Source of the DNA: CAZFDT01 sp964518335
Lineage (GTDB): Bacteria; Planctomycetota; Phycisphaerae; Phycisphaerales; Phycisphaeraceae
Direction: 5' to 3'
NCBI GenBank assembly: GCA_964518335.1
Contig: CAZFDT010000021.1
Coordinates: 7,683-71,682 of the forward strand
Length of the DNA stretch: 64,000 nucleotides
The notes beneath the pieces were generated by a model that had not been told where the DNA came from, ran no database searches, and saw only the letters and a program-made list of their open reading frames with translations. Shown one piece after another: positions 26,841 to 36,093 of this stretch; the stretch's first letter is position 1; each line of letters starts with the position of its first letter. Position numbers and translations under genes: made by a program.

Positions 26841-27875
26841 ATGACGCCTAAAGCGCGTCTCCTGGCGACGGTACGGGGTCAGCCGCACGACCGTGTGCCC
26901 GTGACGCCCATCGTGATGCAGTGGGCGGCCCACCACATCGGGCGCAGTTTCCGCGACTACTACCTGGACGGGGCAGTCCTGGCCCAGGGCCAGGTGGCGG
27001 TGGCGCGCGACTTCGCCACGGACTGGGTGAGCGTGATGAGCGACCCGTGGTGCGAGTCGCACGCCTATGGCATGACGTTCGACTGGCCCGCCGAGGGCGT
27101 GGGCGTGCCGCGGGGCTATCTGCTGCAGTTGCCTGATGACGTGAAGCGGCTGACGCCGTTCGACCCGCGCGAGAGCGAGCGTCCGAAGCAGCGCCTGGCG
27201 TGCATCGCCGCCGAAAAGCGGGCGGTGGGCGACAGCGTGGCGGTGTGCGGCTGGGTCGAGGGTCCGATCGCCGAGTACGCCGACTTGCGCGGGCTCGAGC
27301 AGGCTTGCATGGACCTGATGGACGACCCGGCGACGTTCCACGCGGCGGCGGCGGTGATCGTGCCGACGGCCATCGACTTCGCCAAGGCCCAGGTCCAGGC
27401 CGGCGCCGACATCATCGGCGTGGGCGACGCCGCGGCGAGCATCATTGGGCCGGAGCTGTTCGTCGAGCACATCTATCCGTGGGAGCGCAAGCTGTTCGCC
27501 GCGATCCACGACATGGGCGCGCTGGTGAAGCTGCACATCTGCGGGGACATCACGGCCCTGCTGCCGCACCTGGCGAGTGTCGGCGCGGACATGCTCGACT
27601 GCGATCACATGGTGGACCTGGCCCACGCCCGCGCGGTGATGGGCGAGTCGGCGACGCTGTGCGGGAACTTCGATCCGGTGAGCGTGCTCAAGGACGGCAC
27701 GCCCGAGGCGATCGCCGACGCGGCGCGCCGCTGCATCGCCGCCGCCGGCGGCCCGACCAGCCGCTTCATCCTCCAGCCCGGCTGCGAAGTGCCCCCCGGC
27801 ACACCGCCCGACCACCTGCGCGCCTTCTGCCCCACCAGCGACGCGACACGCCGCCTTCTGCAGGGCGGCGCCTAG
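26841..27875 (+). CDS. Uroporphyrinogen decarboxylase-superfamily protein (MtaA/CmuA-like)
   Basis: TIM-barrel protein of 344 aa. It has the N-terminal RLLATVRGQPHDRVPVTP of the family, and the metal-binding HICGDIT followed by LQPGCEVPPGTP. The His-x-Cys plus late Cys arrangement marks the corrinoid/coenzyme-M methyltransferase branch (MtaA, CmuA) rather than true HemE, which lacks it. A role in methyl transfer from a corrinoid protein is therefore likely, but no corrinoid-protein or MtaB-like gene is adjacent. GAGGTG and a short spacer precede the ATG. This is a second possible link to cobalamin in the window. Confidence 0.85.
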   Translation: MTPKARLLATVRGQPHDRVPVTPIVMQWAAHHIGRSFRDYYLDGAVLAQGQVAVARDFATDWVSVMSDPWCESHAYGMTFDWPAEGVGVPRGYLLQLPDDVKRLTPFDPRESERPKQRLACIAAEKRAVGDSVAVCGWVEGPIAEYADLRGLEQACMDLMDDPATFHAAAAVIVPTAIDFAKAQVQAGADIIGVGDAAASIIGPELFVEHIYPWERKLFAAIHDMGALVKLHICGDITALLPHLASVGADMLDCDHMVDLAHARAVMGESATLCGNFDPVSVLKDGTPEAIADAARRCIAAAGGPTSRFILQPGCEVPPGTPPDHLRAFCPTSDATRRLLQGGA

Positions 27876-27940
27876 CGCGGCACGGTTGCGGCAGGCGTCA
27901 AAATCAGATACTTATATCCTCTACGAAAAGAGGTGCGTTC

Positions 27941-29299
27941 ATGTCGGTTGCGTCTGTGAAGCTGGATGAGAAGATCGCTCCCATTTATCACGAAGTGCTG
28001 CAGCGGAACCCCGGCGAGGTCGAGTTCCACCAGGCCGTGTGCGAGGTGCTGGGCGCCTTGGGCCCGGTGCTGGTGAAGTACCCCGAGTTCGCCGAGCGCA
28101 AGATCATTCAGCGCATCTGCGAGCCGGAGCGGCAGATCATTTTTCGCGTGCCCTGGGAGGACGACTCGGGCGAGGTGCAGATCAACCGCGGGTTCCGCGT
28201 CGAGTTCAACTCGGCGCTGGGGCCGTACAAGGGCGGGCTGCGCTTCCACCCGTCGGTGTACCTGGGGATCATCAAATTCCTGGGCTTCGAGCAGATTTTC
28301 AAGAACGCGCTGACGGGCATGCCCATCGGCGGCGCCAAGGGCGGCAGCGACTTCGACCCCAAGGGTAAAAGCGACAGCGAGATCATGCGGTTCTGCCAGA
28401 GCTTCATGATCGAGCTGTACCGCCACCTGGGCGAGTACACCGACGTGCCCGCCGGCGACATCGGCGTGGGCGGACGCGAGATCGGGTACATGTTCGGCAT
28501 GTACAAACGCATCACCAACCGCTACGAGTCGGGCGTGCTCACCGGCAAAGGCCTGGACTGGGGCGGCTCGCTCGTCCGCAAGGAAGCCACCGGCTACGGC
28601 GCCACCTTCTTCGCCCAGGAAATGCTCAAGGCCCGCGGCGACAGCCTCGAAGGCAAAACCTGCCTCGTCTCCGGCTCCGGCAACGTCGCCATCTACACCA
28701 TCGAAAAAATCCATCAGCTCGGCGGCAAAGTCGTCGCCTGCTCCGACTCCAACGGCGTCATCTTCCACGACAAAGGCATCGACCTGGACCTGCTCAAGCA
28801 GCTCAAGGAGGTCGAGCGACGCCGCATCGGCGAGTACGCCAACCATCACAAGGACGCCCACTACCGCGAGGGCGGCAACATCTGGGACATCCCCTGCCAG
28901 GTCGCCATGCCCAGCGCCACACAGAACGAGATCAGCGGCAAAGACGCGCGGACGCTGGTGCGTCACGGCTGCCTCGCCGTCGCCGAGGGCGCCAACATGC
29001 CCACCACGCCCGAGGCCCTGGAGGTGTTCCAGCAGGCGAAGATCGCCTTCGGCCCCGGCAAGGCCGCCAACGCCGGCGGCGTCGCCACCAGCGCCTTGGA
29101 GATGCAGCAGAACGCCAGCCGCGACTCGTGGAGCTTCGACTTCACCGAGGCCAAGCTGCAGCAGATCATGATCGACATCCACAACACCTGCCACGAAACC
29201 GCCGAGGAGTTCGGCCAGCCGGGCAACTACGTGCTGGGCGCCAACGTCGCCGGGTTCATCAAGGTCGCCCGCGCCATGGTCGCCATGGGCCTGGTCTGA
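27941..29299 (+). CDS. gdhA: Glutamate dehydrogenase, hexameric (GdhA type)
   Basis: Interconverts 2-oxoglutarate plus ammonium and glutamate. The 452-aa product matches the roughly 450-residue bacterial GdhA: GPYKGGLRFHPSVYLGIIKFLGFEQIFKNAL, MPIGGAKGGSDFDPKGKSD with the catalytic Lys, VPAGDIGVGGREIGYMFG, GYGATFF, and the Rossmann motif SGSGNVA. NADP preference is typical for this subgroup but not proven here. The frame is open upstream through the preceding gene; ATG 27941 is supported by AAGAGG and by the family start (YHEVLQRNPGEVEFHQAV). Confidence 0.95.
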   Translation: MSVASVKLDEKIAPIYHEVLQRNPGEVEFHQAVCEVLGALGPVLVKYPEFAERKIIQRICEPERQIIFRVPWEDDSGEVQINRGFRVEFNSALGPYKGGLRFHPSVYLGIIKFLGFEQIFKNALTGMPIGGAKGGSDFDPKGKSDSEIMRFCQSFMIELYRHLGEYTDVPAGDIGVGGREIGYMFGMYKRITNRYESGVLTGKGLDWGGSLVRKEATGYGATFFAQEMLKARGDSLEGKTCLVSGSGNVAIYTIEKIHQLGGKVVACSDSNGVIFHDKGIDLDLLKQLKEVERRRIGEYANHHKDAHYREGGNIWDIPCQVAMPSATQNEISGKDARTLVRHGCLAVAEGANMPTTPEALEVFQQAKIAFGPGKAANAGGVATSALEMQQNASRDSWSFDFTEAKLQQIMIDIHNTCHETAEEFGQPGNYVLGANVAGFIKVARAMVAMGLV

Positions 29300-29320
29300 C
29301 GCTGCGGCCCACGGGCGCGA

Positions 29321-31858
29321 TCACGCGCTCGACCAGCAGATGGCGCGGCGCTGCAGGGCGTCGGCGACCAGCCGCACGTCGCGGCAGCGCACGTCGTACA
29401 CGCACACGGCGTCGGCCGCGGGCGCCGGCTCGCCGGCCAGCAGCGACCGGTCCTGCGCCTGGCCCTCGAACCACGCCGCGCGCCACTGCCCCATGCCGCG
29501 CTCGGGGAACACCGCCACGTAGAAGATCTGCGTCTCGACCAGGTCGTGGAAGAAGTGCGTGCCGAAGCTCAGGTCCGGGCTCATGCCCGCCGCCGCGCCG
29601 CTGATCTCGACCAGCACGCTGATGTGGTTGATCTCGCTGAAGCTGACGGGGACGCCCAGCGACGGGGTGCTCGTGCCCCAGCGGCCGGGTCCGATGAGCA
29701 TCGTCGGGCACGAGGCCTGGTCGGGCACGGCGCGGTTGAGGCGACCGATGATGCGGGCCGTCTCGTAGCGCTGCGCTGCCGTGAGAAGCGCGTAGCGATC
29801 GGGATCGACGCGGATGATGCGGTGGATCGGCAGATCGGCGCTGCCGCCCATGAACGTGCCGTCGCTGGTCAGCAGCACCTGCTGCGCCGCCACGTCGGCG
29901 GGCAGGGCCACGCGCTGCGACCGGCCGCGAGCCTGCAGCGGCCGGCACTGCACCAGGTTCAGCACCATGCGCCCGCCGGGCTGCATGCTCACCGTGAACT
30001 CCACGTCCACCGGGTAGTCGTAAACGCCTTCGAGCGTCTTGAGCAGACGGCGCATGCGCGCGGCGAAATCGGTCCGTTTGAGCAGGGGCTCGAATGTCAG
30101 CGTCGGGTCCTGCGGCGACGTGGTGGTCCACTGCAGCGGCATCGGCACGTCCTCGGCGATCAGCCGCCGCAGCGGCGCCGTCACGAAGGCGTCGGCGCCA
30201 ATGTCGAGCACATCCACCTCGTGCTGCGAGTACCGCCGCGCATCCTCCTGCCCGTGGTGCGGACGACGCATCGGCTCGTCCAGCGCGATCACCGCCGCGT
30301 AGTCCCCCTCGAGCCGGTCCACCGCCCGCGTGCCCAGGCCCATCACCAGCCGCAGCATCCCCGCCTGCGGGTCCATGCCGCGGCGCCACGCGAACGTGTT
30401 GCACGACACGCCCACGCCCGCCATGTCGGGAAAGTAATACGCCCCGCGATAGCGCCCGCTCACCCGCTGGATCAGCAGCGCCATCGGCTCCTCGCGCTGG
30501 TCCAGCCCGCGCTGCGCCCGGTACGCCAGGGCGTCGGCGCTCATCGAGCTGGCGAACACGCGGCGCACCGCCTCGTCCAGCCGCTGCAGCCGATGCTCGG
30601 GCGAGCCCTGGTTGACCAGGAACACGCTGTCGTACTTGCCCGCGAACGCCCCGCCGAAGCTGTCCTCGAGCAGGCTGCTCGAACGCACCAGGATCGGGTA
30701 CTGGCCGAAGTACTCGAGCATCTGCCGCCATTCGCGCCGCACCGCGTCGGGGAATTCGCCCTGCAGCATGGCCTGACGCAACGGCTCGGCGGCGGCGTAG
30801 TAGCCGCCCGGCGCCTTCTGCTGCATCAGCAGGTCCCACCACCCGTTGTGAACCAGATACCAGTAGTACACGTCCGACCCGACGTAGAACGAATCGTGCG
30901 GCTCCAGCACGCTCGACCAGTCGGCGTCAGTGTCGTGCTCGAGCACCTTGCGTGCCAGCAGCATGCCCACCGCCTTGCCGCCGATGTACCCCGTGCCGAT
31001 CATCCGGCTCTGGATGTCCAGCAGATCGGCGAGGCCGAAGTACCGCCGCGCCAGATCGACCATGCGATCGTCGCGGCCGATCATCACCTGGCAGATCTGG
31101 TTGACCGCCTGGGTCTGTCGCGCCGCCGAGGCGGTGAGCGCGGCCTCGGCGTCGAGGAACAGGCGATGCCAGTAGTCCAGCCGGCCCTGGCTGTGCGCCC
31201 GGCGCAATCGCTGCAGGTCGGCCCACAGCCGCGTCGCCTCGGCGCTGTCGGCGACCGGGGTCAGCTCGTCGCCTTCGACGACGTGGGGCAGAAACATCGT
31301 CGGCGAGGCGCGCTGGTCCACTTTCAGCGGGTGGACGTGGACGCGCTGCCGCGCCCGGTGCAGCGACAGCAGCACCTGCGTGGTCTGGCGGATCAGGTTG
31401 ATCGTCTCATGCGAGTGGCGGCCGTGGAGCAGGCCGAAGTACGCCACCGTGTCGAGCCGGTAGAGGTTGGGACACGTGACGCGGAAGAAGTTGCCGATCG
31501 CGCGGTCGGTCGCCCAAGCCGACAGGAGATCGGACAGGCAATCGAAGACGTAGAACGCGCCGGCCCCTTCGCGCGTGATGATGCGATGCACCTCGGTGGT
31601 GAAGTGCTCGAACCCGCGGCGGGCGTCGAGCGTCTGCACCACCACGCCCCGCCCCGGGGCCACCAGCGGGCGATGCTCGGCGAAGCGCAGGTAGTGAAGC
31701 TGGCGTCCGTCACGCAGCGACGCTTCGACGAACGGCGCGGCGAAACGCGCGTAGTCCTCGATCGTCTCGACCATCCACACCACGTTGTCGCCGATCCACA
31801 GATGATCGATCACGCGATCCAGCGACGCCCAGCCGGTGCTGACGAGAGGACGGGCCAC
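29321..31858 (-). CDS. KaiC-like domain fused to a PEP/pyruvate-binding (PPDK-N) domain
   Basis: A large cytoplasmic protein of 845 aa with a GTG start. Residues about 1-175 look like a RecA/KaiC-type fold (STGWASLDRVIDHLWIGDNV, then AFYVFDCLSDL as a Walker-B-like strand), but no P-loop GxxGxGKT is visible, so this half is probably a non-hydrolysing regulatory domain. From about 280 on it carries a PPDK/PEP-synthase nucleotide-binding region: GYIGGKAVGMLLARKVL, ILVRSSSLLEDSFGGAFAGKYDSVF, VSCNTFAWRRGMDP, VEFTV...LVQCRPLQ. The phospho-His swivelling domain and the PEP-binding barrel are absent. An ATP- or phosphate-transfer role is likely; the substrate is unknown. Confidence 0.8.
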   Translation of the reverse strand: MARPLVSTGWASLDRVIDHLWIGDNVVWMVETIEDYARFAAPFVEASLRDGRQLHYLRFAEHRPLVAPGRGVVVQTLDARRGFEHFTTEVHRIITREGAGAFYVFDCLSDLLSAWATDRAIGNFFRVTCPNLYRLDTVAYFGLLHGRHSHETINLIRQTTQVLLSLHRARQRVHVHPLKVDQRASPTMFLPHVVEGDELTPVADSAEATRLWADLQRLRRAHSQGRLDYWHRLFLDAEAALTASAARQTQAVNQICQVMIGRDDRMVDLARRYFGLADLLDIQSRMIGTGYIGGKAVGMLLARKVLEHDTDADWSSVLEPHDSFYVGSDVYYWYLVHNGWWDLLMQQKAPGGYYAAAEPLRQAMLQGEFPDAVRREWRQMLEYFGQYPILVRSSSLLEDSFGGAFAGKYDSVFLVNQGSPEHRLQRLDEAVRRVFASSMSADALAYRAQRGLDQREEPMALLIQRVSGRYRGAYYFPDMAGVGVSCNTFAWRRGMDPQAGMLRLVMGLGTRAVDRLEGDYAAVIALDEPMRRPHHGQEDARRYSQHEVDVLDIGADAFVTAPLRRLIAEDVPMPLQWTTTSPQDPTLTFEPLLKRTDFAARMRRLLKTLEGVYDYPVDVEFTVSMQPGGRMVLNLVQCRPLQARGRSQRVALPADVAAQQVLLTSDGTFMGGSADLPIHRIIRVDPDRYALLTAAQRYETARIIGRLNRAVPDQASCPTMLIGPGRWGTSTPSLGVPVSFSEINHISVLVEISGAAAGMSPDLSFGTHFFHDLVETQIFYVAVFPERGMGQWRAAWFEGQAQDRSLLAGEPAPAADAVCVYDVRCRDVRLVADALQRRAICWSSA

Positions 31859-31910
31859 GGGTGAGGTCCCATGCGAGGTAGCAGTGACGCGGGAACTGTA
31901 TCAGCTCTCG

Positions 31911-32315
31911 TCAGCATCCGCGGCGACGCCGGCGCGGTGGGAAGAGGATGAACGCCCCCAACACCGCCAGGCCGAACACGGTATAGACGATCACGAATGT
32001 GCGCGGCTCCCAGTCGAACCAGATGAGTTTGCCCAGCCAGTGGGCGACGAACGAACCTTCGTAAGTCGTCTGCCCCGCCGCGCGGCGCAGGTCCTGTTCC
32101 CACGTCGTGAGCGGGCAGATCTCACCGCACCAGGCCTGCACCACGACAAACACGATCGTCCCCAGGTGCGCCGCCCTGAACCACGCGTTGCGCACCCAGG
32201 ACCACTGCAGCACACCGCCCAGAATCGTCACCAGCAATCCGAGAATCACAAACCACACGATCGCCACGTGAACGATCAGGATCGCGTTGGCGAGAATGGC
32301 GTAGAGGATCCTCAT
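31911..32315 (-). CDS. DUF2784 family membrane protein
   Basis: A 134-aa protein with three to four transmembrane helices and the DUF2784 pattern: LIVHVAIVWFVILG, WVRNAWFRAAHLG, VVQAWCGEICPLTTWEQDLRRAAG, FVAHWLGKLIWF. The conserved Cys pair (WCGEICPLT) is present. The function of the family is unknown. Of the possible starts, ATG 32315 has GAGGG just upstream and begins directly at the first helix. Confidence 0.88.
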   Translation of the reverse strand: MRILYAILANAILIVHVAIVWFVILGLLVTILGGVLQWSWVRNAWFRAAHLGTIVFVVVQAWCGEICPLTTWEQDLRRAAGQTTYEGSFVAHWLGKLIWFDWEPRTFVIVYTVFGLAVLGAFILFPPRRRRRGC

Positions 32316-32319
32316 ACCC

Positions 32320-32685
32320 TCAACCATTGCTGGTGCGACTGATCCGTTGCAGGATAGCGGCAAGCACGCGCGGCGGGACTTGGCCTGCGACTCGCTCGAT
32401 CTGGTCGTGGGCAATGAGCGTCTGCCAACTGCAGACCGCCGCGCTGCGTCGTCGAAGCCTCGTGACGACGTTTCCGGTGGGATGCCAGGGAAGAGGTATC
32501 ACGTCGTCGGTCGGAACGTTGTTGAATGTCGTGGTGATCGCCACAGCCACAATAGGTGCATCGGGCTTGATCTCGTGGGTCTGCGTCACGATCACGACAG
32601 GTCGAACCTTCGCAGTCCCCCGTGCTGGACTGACCAGCGCCCAGACGATGCAGCCTTGCTCGAGTTGATCTGTCCCGGAGGTCAC
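32320..32685 (-). CDS. PemK/MazF-like toxin
   Basis: Probable mRNA-cleaving toxin, 121 aa, GTG start. The SH3-like MazF core is visible: GCIVWALVSPARGTAKVRPVVIVTQTHE (family pattern G-D/x-I-V-W...RPVVI), then PIVAVAITTTFNNVP and VCSWQTLIAHDQIERVAGQVP, matching the strand and helix order. Its start overlaps the stop of the upstream DUF2283 gene by GTGA, indicating translational coupling in the usual antitoxin-first order. No toxicity can be inferred beyond the family. Confidence 0.78.
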   Translation of the reverse strand: MTSGTDQLEQGCIVWALVSPARGTAKVRPVVIVTQTHEIKPDAPIVAVAITTTFNNVPTDDVIPLPWHPTGNVVTRLRRRSAAVCSWQTLIAHDQIERVAGQVPPRVLAAILQRISRTSNG

Positions 32686-33044
32686 GACTGGGGCTTGTCC
32701 TCCGGCTGGAATGGGTCGTCCGTTTCCTCGAACCAGGACTCGGGCGGCGGATGCTTGGCAGCCAACTCAATCAGCTTGCTGTTGGGCAGGCTGGCAGCCC
32801 GGACCCGCTCCTGCCAGGTCGGATCGTCGTCGTCCACGACGTTGTCTTTCGTTGGAACCGACGCCATGTCAACTCGATCCATCTTCACGGTCTGGCTGGC
32901 CCGGACGATGTCGATGCCGGCCACGTGGCCCTCGTCATCAAAGCCCAACGCGATGCCTTCGGCGACCTCCTGCGAGCGGACCGAAGGACGCTCGGACAGG
33001 TCGATATACAGCGAATCGGTGTCGGCTCGGTAATTCAGTTTCAT
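32682..33044 (-). CDS. DUF2283 protein, putative antitoxin
   Basis: A 120-aa protein (from ATG 33044). The first 60 residues are a clear DUF2283 domain: MKLNYRADTDSLYIDLSE, GIALGFDDEGHVAGIDI. The acidic C-terminal half (DNVVDDDDPTWQERVRA...PFQPEDKPQS) looks disordered and could be the toxin-neutralising tail. DUF2283 proteins often stand next to toxin genes, and this one overlaps a MazF-like gene by 4 nt. The frame is open 14 codons further upstream; ATG 33044 matches the domain start. Confidence 0.75.
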   Translation of the reverse strand: MKLNYRADTDSLYIDLSERPSVRSQEVAEGIALGFDDEGHVAGIDIVRASQTVKMDRVDMASVPTKDNVVDDDDPTWQERVRAASLPNSKLIELAAKHPPPESWFEETDDPFQPEDKPQS

Positions 33045-33085
33045 GCGACTCTCCACGATGCCCTGCTCAGAACATGATAGCCGCA

Positions 33086-35125
33086 TTACGCAGGGGAGAG
33101 TTCAGATGAGGCGGGCGGCACAAACGCGCGCTGGCGCTCGATCATGTCGCGGTACACGCCGCCGGCGAGGATGAGCTGCTCGTGCGTGCCGCTCTCGGCG
33201 ATCGTGCCGTCCTTGAGCACGACGATGAGGTCAGCGTGCTGCACCGTGCTGAGGCGGTGGGCGATGACGAACGTGGTGCGATCGACGAACAGGTCGTCGA
33301 GGGCGGCCTGGATGAGCTGCTCGCTTTCGGTGTCGAGGTTGCTCGTGGCCTCGTCGAGGATGAGGATGCGCGGGTCGGCGAGCAGGGCGCGGGCGATGGA
33401 GAGGCGCTGGCGTTGCCCGCCCGACAGCTTGACGCCGCGCTCGCCGATGAGCGAGTCGTACCCGTCGGGCATCTTGCCGATGAACTCGTGGGCGTTGGCG
33501 CGCTGGGCGGCGGCGACGATCTGCTCGTCGGTGGCGTCGCGGTTGGCGTAGGCGATGTTCTGACGGATCGTGCCGTCGAAGAGGAACACGTCCTGCTCGA
33601 CGATGCCCAGCAGGTCACGATAGTCGTCGAGGCGGATGTCGCGCAGGTCGATGCCGTCGAGTCGGACGCTGCCGGTCGTGGGATCGTAGAAGCGGGCGAC
33701 GAGGTTGCAGAGGGTGGTTTTGCCTGCGCCGCTGGGTCCGACGAGGGCGACGACCTGGCCCGGCTGGGCGACGAGGCTCACGTCGCGCAGCGCCGGCGTC
33801 TGCGTGGCGGGGTAGTTGAACGTGACGTTATCGAGCTCGATGCGGCCGCGCACCTGGCTCACTGCAACACGGCGCGCCTCCGGCCGGTCGGGCATCTCCC
33901 GCGCCTCGGCCAGCAGGTCGAGGATGCGGTCCAGCCCCGCCAGGTTGTTCTGCAGCCCCGCCGCCGTGTTCGCCAGCGTGGCGATCGGACCCAGCAGCCA
34001 GCCCAGATAGACGATGAACATGACCAGCTTGCCCACCGTCATCGCCTTGTCGGCGGCGAGCGTGCCGGCGGCGACGGCAGCCTGGTCGCTGAGAATGCGG
34101 TGCCCGCCGTACCACAGCAACCCCGCCGTCGCCGTCGGAATCAGAATCTGCCACACCAGCTCGATCCCGCGGCTCCACCACCAGGTGTACAACTCCTGCC
34201 GCACCATGAGGTGGTTGTCACCGGCGAAGCGGCCTTTCTCCGTGCGCTGGCGGTTGAACCCGCGCACCACGCGGATGCCGCTGAACACCTCGGCCGTCTG
34301 CGCGTCGATGTGGCTGCGCGTGCTGCGCATGTCGCGCCACATCGGCCGAATCCGCTTGATCCACATCCGGTGCGTCACCCACACGATCGGCAGCAGGCTC
34401 ATCGCCCCCGCCAGCAGCCGCCAGTCCGTCCAGGTCAGGATCGCCAGACACCCGGTGAGTTGCACGATCGCCCGCCACGGGTTGTAGAGCAGGCTGAACG
34501 TCATGTCGCCGATCGCGCCGGCGTCCTCGCGCAGAATGCTCGACGCCCCGCCGGCCCGGATCTGGTGAACGCGGTGCAACGGCAGACGGATGACGTGATC
34601 GAACACACGGCGGCGGGTGTCCACGACCAGCCGGCGAGCGACCTTGGTCATGGTCCAGCGTCCGAACAGGTCCACCAGGGCGTTGGCGAGCGTGAAGCCG
34701 ACCATCGCCAGGGCGGTGCACGCCAGCAGTCCGCGCGGGCTCTGCAGCAGCGTCAGGTCCCGGGGCAGCCACGTCGGCGGCGGGCGGTCGCCCACGACGT
34801 GGTCGATGACGAGCTTGGTGCCGTAGGGCGGCGCCAGTCCCAGCCACACCGCCACCGTCAGCGACATGAGGGCCAGCAGCACCGCGGCGCGGCGACCGCG
34901 CAGAAAGCCCAGGTACGCGGCCATGAGCTTGACGAAGTTGCGCTGCTTCTCCCCGCCGGCGATGCGTCGCAGCGGGCGATACTCCGGCCCGCGCATGTGC
35001 GCCGGCACGTCCTGCACCGGCGCTTCACGCCGACCGTCCGACAGCGGCGCCACCTTCCACGATTGACGCAGGTGGCGGACGTACTCGCTGAAGCGCTTGC
35101 GACTGGAACGGGAAGGTACGGCCAT
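33086..35125 (-). CDS. ABC transporter, fused permease and ATPase (MsbA-like exporter)
   Basis: A 679-aa half-transporter that should dimerise. The transmembrane domain covers about residues 75-390 (six helices), preceded by an unusual 70-residue basic/polar N-terminal extension. The nucleotide-binding domain has Walker A GPSGAGKTT near residue 470, the signature LSGGQRQRLSIARALL, Walker B ILILDEATSNLD and H-loop VIAHRLSTV. The best fit is the lipid A/lipid or peptide exporter group; the substrate is not readable. A divergent gene with a TATAAT box starts about 105 bp away. Confidence 0.9.
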   Translation of the reverse strand: MAVPSRSSRKRFSEYVRHLRQSWKVAPLSDGRREAPVQDVPAHMRGPEYRPLRRIAGGEKQRNFVKLMAAYLGFLRGRRAAVLLALMSLTVAVWLGLAPPYGTKLVIDHVVGDRPPPTWLPRDLTLLQSPRGLLACTALAMVGFTLANALVDLFGRWTMTKVARRLVVDTRRRVFDHVIRLPLHRVHQIRAGGASSILREDAGAIGDMTFSLLYNPWRAIVQLTGCLAILTWTDWRLLAGAMSLLPIVWVTHRMWIKRIRPMWRDMRSTRSHIDAQTAEVFSGIRVVRGFNRQRTEKGRFAGDNHLMVRQELYTWWWSRGIELVWQILIPTATAGLLWYGGHRILSDQAAVAAGTLAADKAMTVGKLVMFIVYLGWLLGPIATLANTAAGLQNNLAGLDRILDLLAEAREMPDRPEARRVAVSQVRGRIELDNVTFNYPATQTPALRDVSLVAQPGQVVALVGPSGAGKTTLCNLVARFYDPTTGSVRLDGIDLRDIRLDDYRDLLGIVEQDVFLFDGTIRQNIAYANRDATDEQIVAAAQRANAHEFIGKMPDGYDSLIGERGVKLSGGQRQRLSIARALLADPRILILDEATSNLDTESEQLIQAALDDLFVDRTTFVIAHRLSTVQHADLIVVLKDGTIAESGTHEQLILAGGVYRDMIERQRAFVPPASSELSPA

Positions 35126-35180
35126 CGACAGGTCCGATCATAGCCGCAAAAAATCGTCTGGAACAACCGCCGTGCCGATC

Positions 35181-35186
35181 TATAAT
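35181..35186 (+). promoter_or_regulatory. Consensus -10 box before the 35231 gene
   Basis: TATAAT, with only a weak -35 (CTGGAA) at 17-nt spacing. It lies 44 bp upstream of ATG 35231. Confidence 0.45.
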
Positions 35187-35230
35187 GATGGAAGTTCGGC
35201 GGCTGTTCGATTCGCCCGCCCAGGACGCTC

Positions 35231-35569
35231 ATGCTCGACCACTCTTTTCAACGAGGCGACCGCGTGGTGTTCCGTGCGGAAAAGCGTGGCCAGGCGCCCG
35301 GCCCACGTGCCCGCGACGTCGAGCCCGAGCCCATGGGCGACGACTACCACTACTTCGTGGACAAGTACTGGGTCGTCGAGGCCGTGACCAGTGACGGCCG
35401 CGTCTCCGTGCGCACCCGTCGCGGCAAACGCCACCTGCTCAAGATCGCCAACCGCAACCTCCGCCCGGCAAGGTGGTGGGAGAAGCTCCTGTTCCGCCAT
35501 CGCTTCCCCAACCTCGACGCCCTGCCGGCTGACCCTGTGACCGTCGCGCCCAAACGGCTGAGCGCCTGA
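35231..35569 (+). CDS. Conserved-looking small basic protein, function unknown
   Basis: A 112-aa soluble protein that I do not recognise. It opens with a possible SH3-like strand (FQRGDRVVFRAEKRGQAPGPRA), then YHYFVDKYWVVEAV, VSVRTRRGKRHLLKIANRNLRPA and a basic WWEKLLFRHRFP. AGGAC lies before the ATG. It ends 4 bp before a STAS-domain gene, so the two are very likely cotranscribed. Confidence 0.75.
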   Translation: MLDHSFQRGDRVVFRAEKRGQAPGPRARDVEPEPMGDDYHYFVDKYWVVEAVTSDGRVSVRTRRGKRHLLKIANRNLRPARWWEKLLFRHRFPNLDALPADPVTVAPKRLSA

Positions 35570-35573
35570 TCCC

Positions 35574-35966
35574 ATGTCGGCCTCGAACCCGCCTGACGCC
35601 GCCGTGTCCGACTGCGCCGATGCGCCCCGCGTCGCCTTCGACCGCGACCCGGAGGTGACCTGTGCCCACTTTCCCCGCGGCAAGGTCGATGGCATCGCCG
35701 TGCGCGAACTCTTCGAGGCCGCCATGGCCCTCACCAGCCAGCCCCGACCCCGCCTGGTCGTGGACCTCACCGGCGTCGCCCTGGCCACCTCGGGCCTGAT
35801 GGGCATCCTCACCCAACGCCACAAACGCTTCGTCCAGAACGGCGGCCGCGTGACCGTGGCCGTGCCCGACGCCCGCGTGTTGGGGGCGTTTGAAGTCGCT
35901 AAGCTCCATACCATACTATGCTTATATCCATCTGTGGGGTTGGCGCGCACCGGGGCACTTGCGTAG
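35574..35966 (+). CDS. STAS-domain (anti-anti-sigma-like) protein
   Basis: A 130-aa protein with a single STAS domain (about residues 20-125): PRLVVDLTGVALATSGLMGILTQRHKRFVQNGGRVTVAV is split by strand and helix as in SpoIIAA. Ser73 in ATSG sits where the phosphorylated Ser of anti-sigma-factor antagonists lies. The C-terminal part (AFEVAKLHTILCLYPSV) also fits. A partner serine kinase is not seen nearby, so its regulatory circuit is unknown. Confidence 0.85.
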   Translation: MSASNPPDAAVSDCADAPRVAFDRDPEVTCAHFPRGKVDGIAVRELFEAAMALTSQPRPRLVVDLTGVALATSGLMGILTQRHKRFVQNGGRVTVAVPDARVLGAFEVAKLHTILCLYPSVGLARTGALA

Positions 35967-36093
35967 CGCCACGCCTGTGGATGAAATAGAGACCGGTACG
36001 CCGCGTTTGTCCGACAATGGCTTGGAGTGTCAATCGCGGGGGGAACGGATTGACGGTGACACCGACACGCACCTGCAGGGAGGGCTAGACGCC

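Noticed and set aside
24879..27815. Upstream extension of the ispA frame on the - strand
   Set aside because: It is antisense to the URO-D-family gene and overlaps the glycosyltransferase in another frame; the prenyltransferase family starts at 24878, where a TATAAT box also lies.
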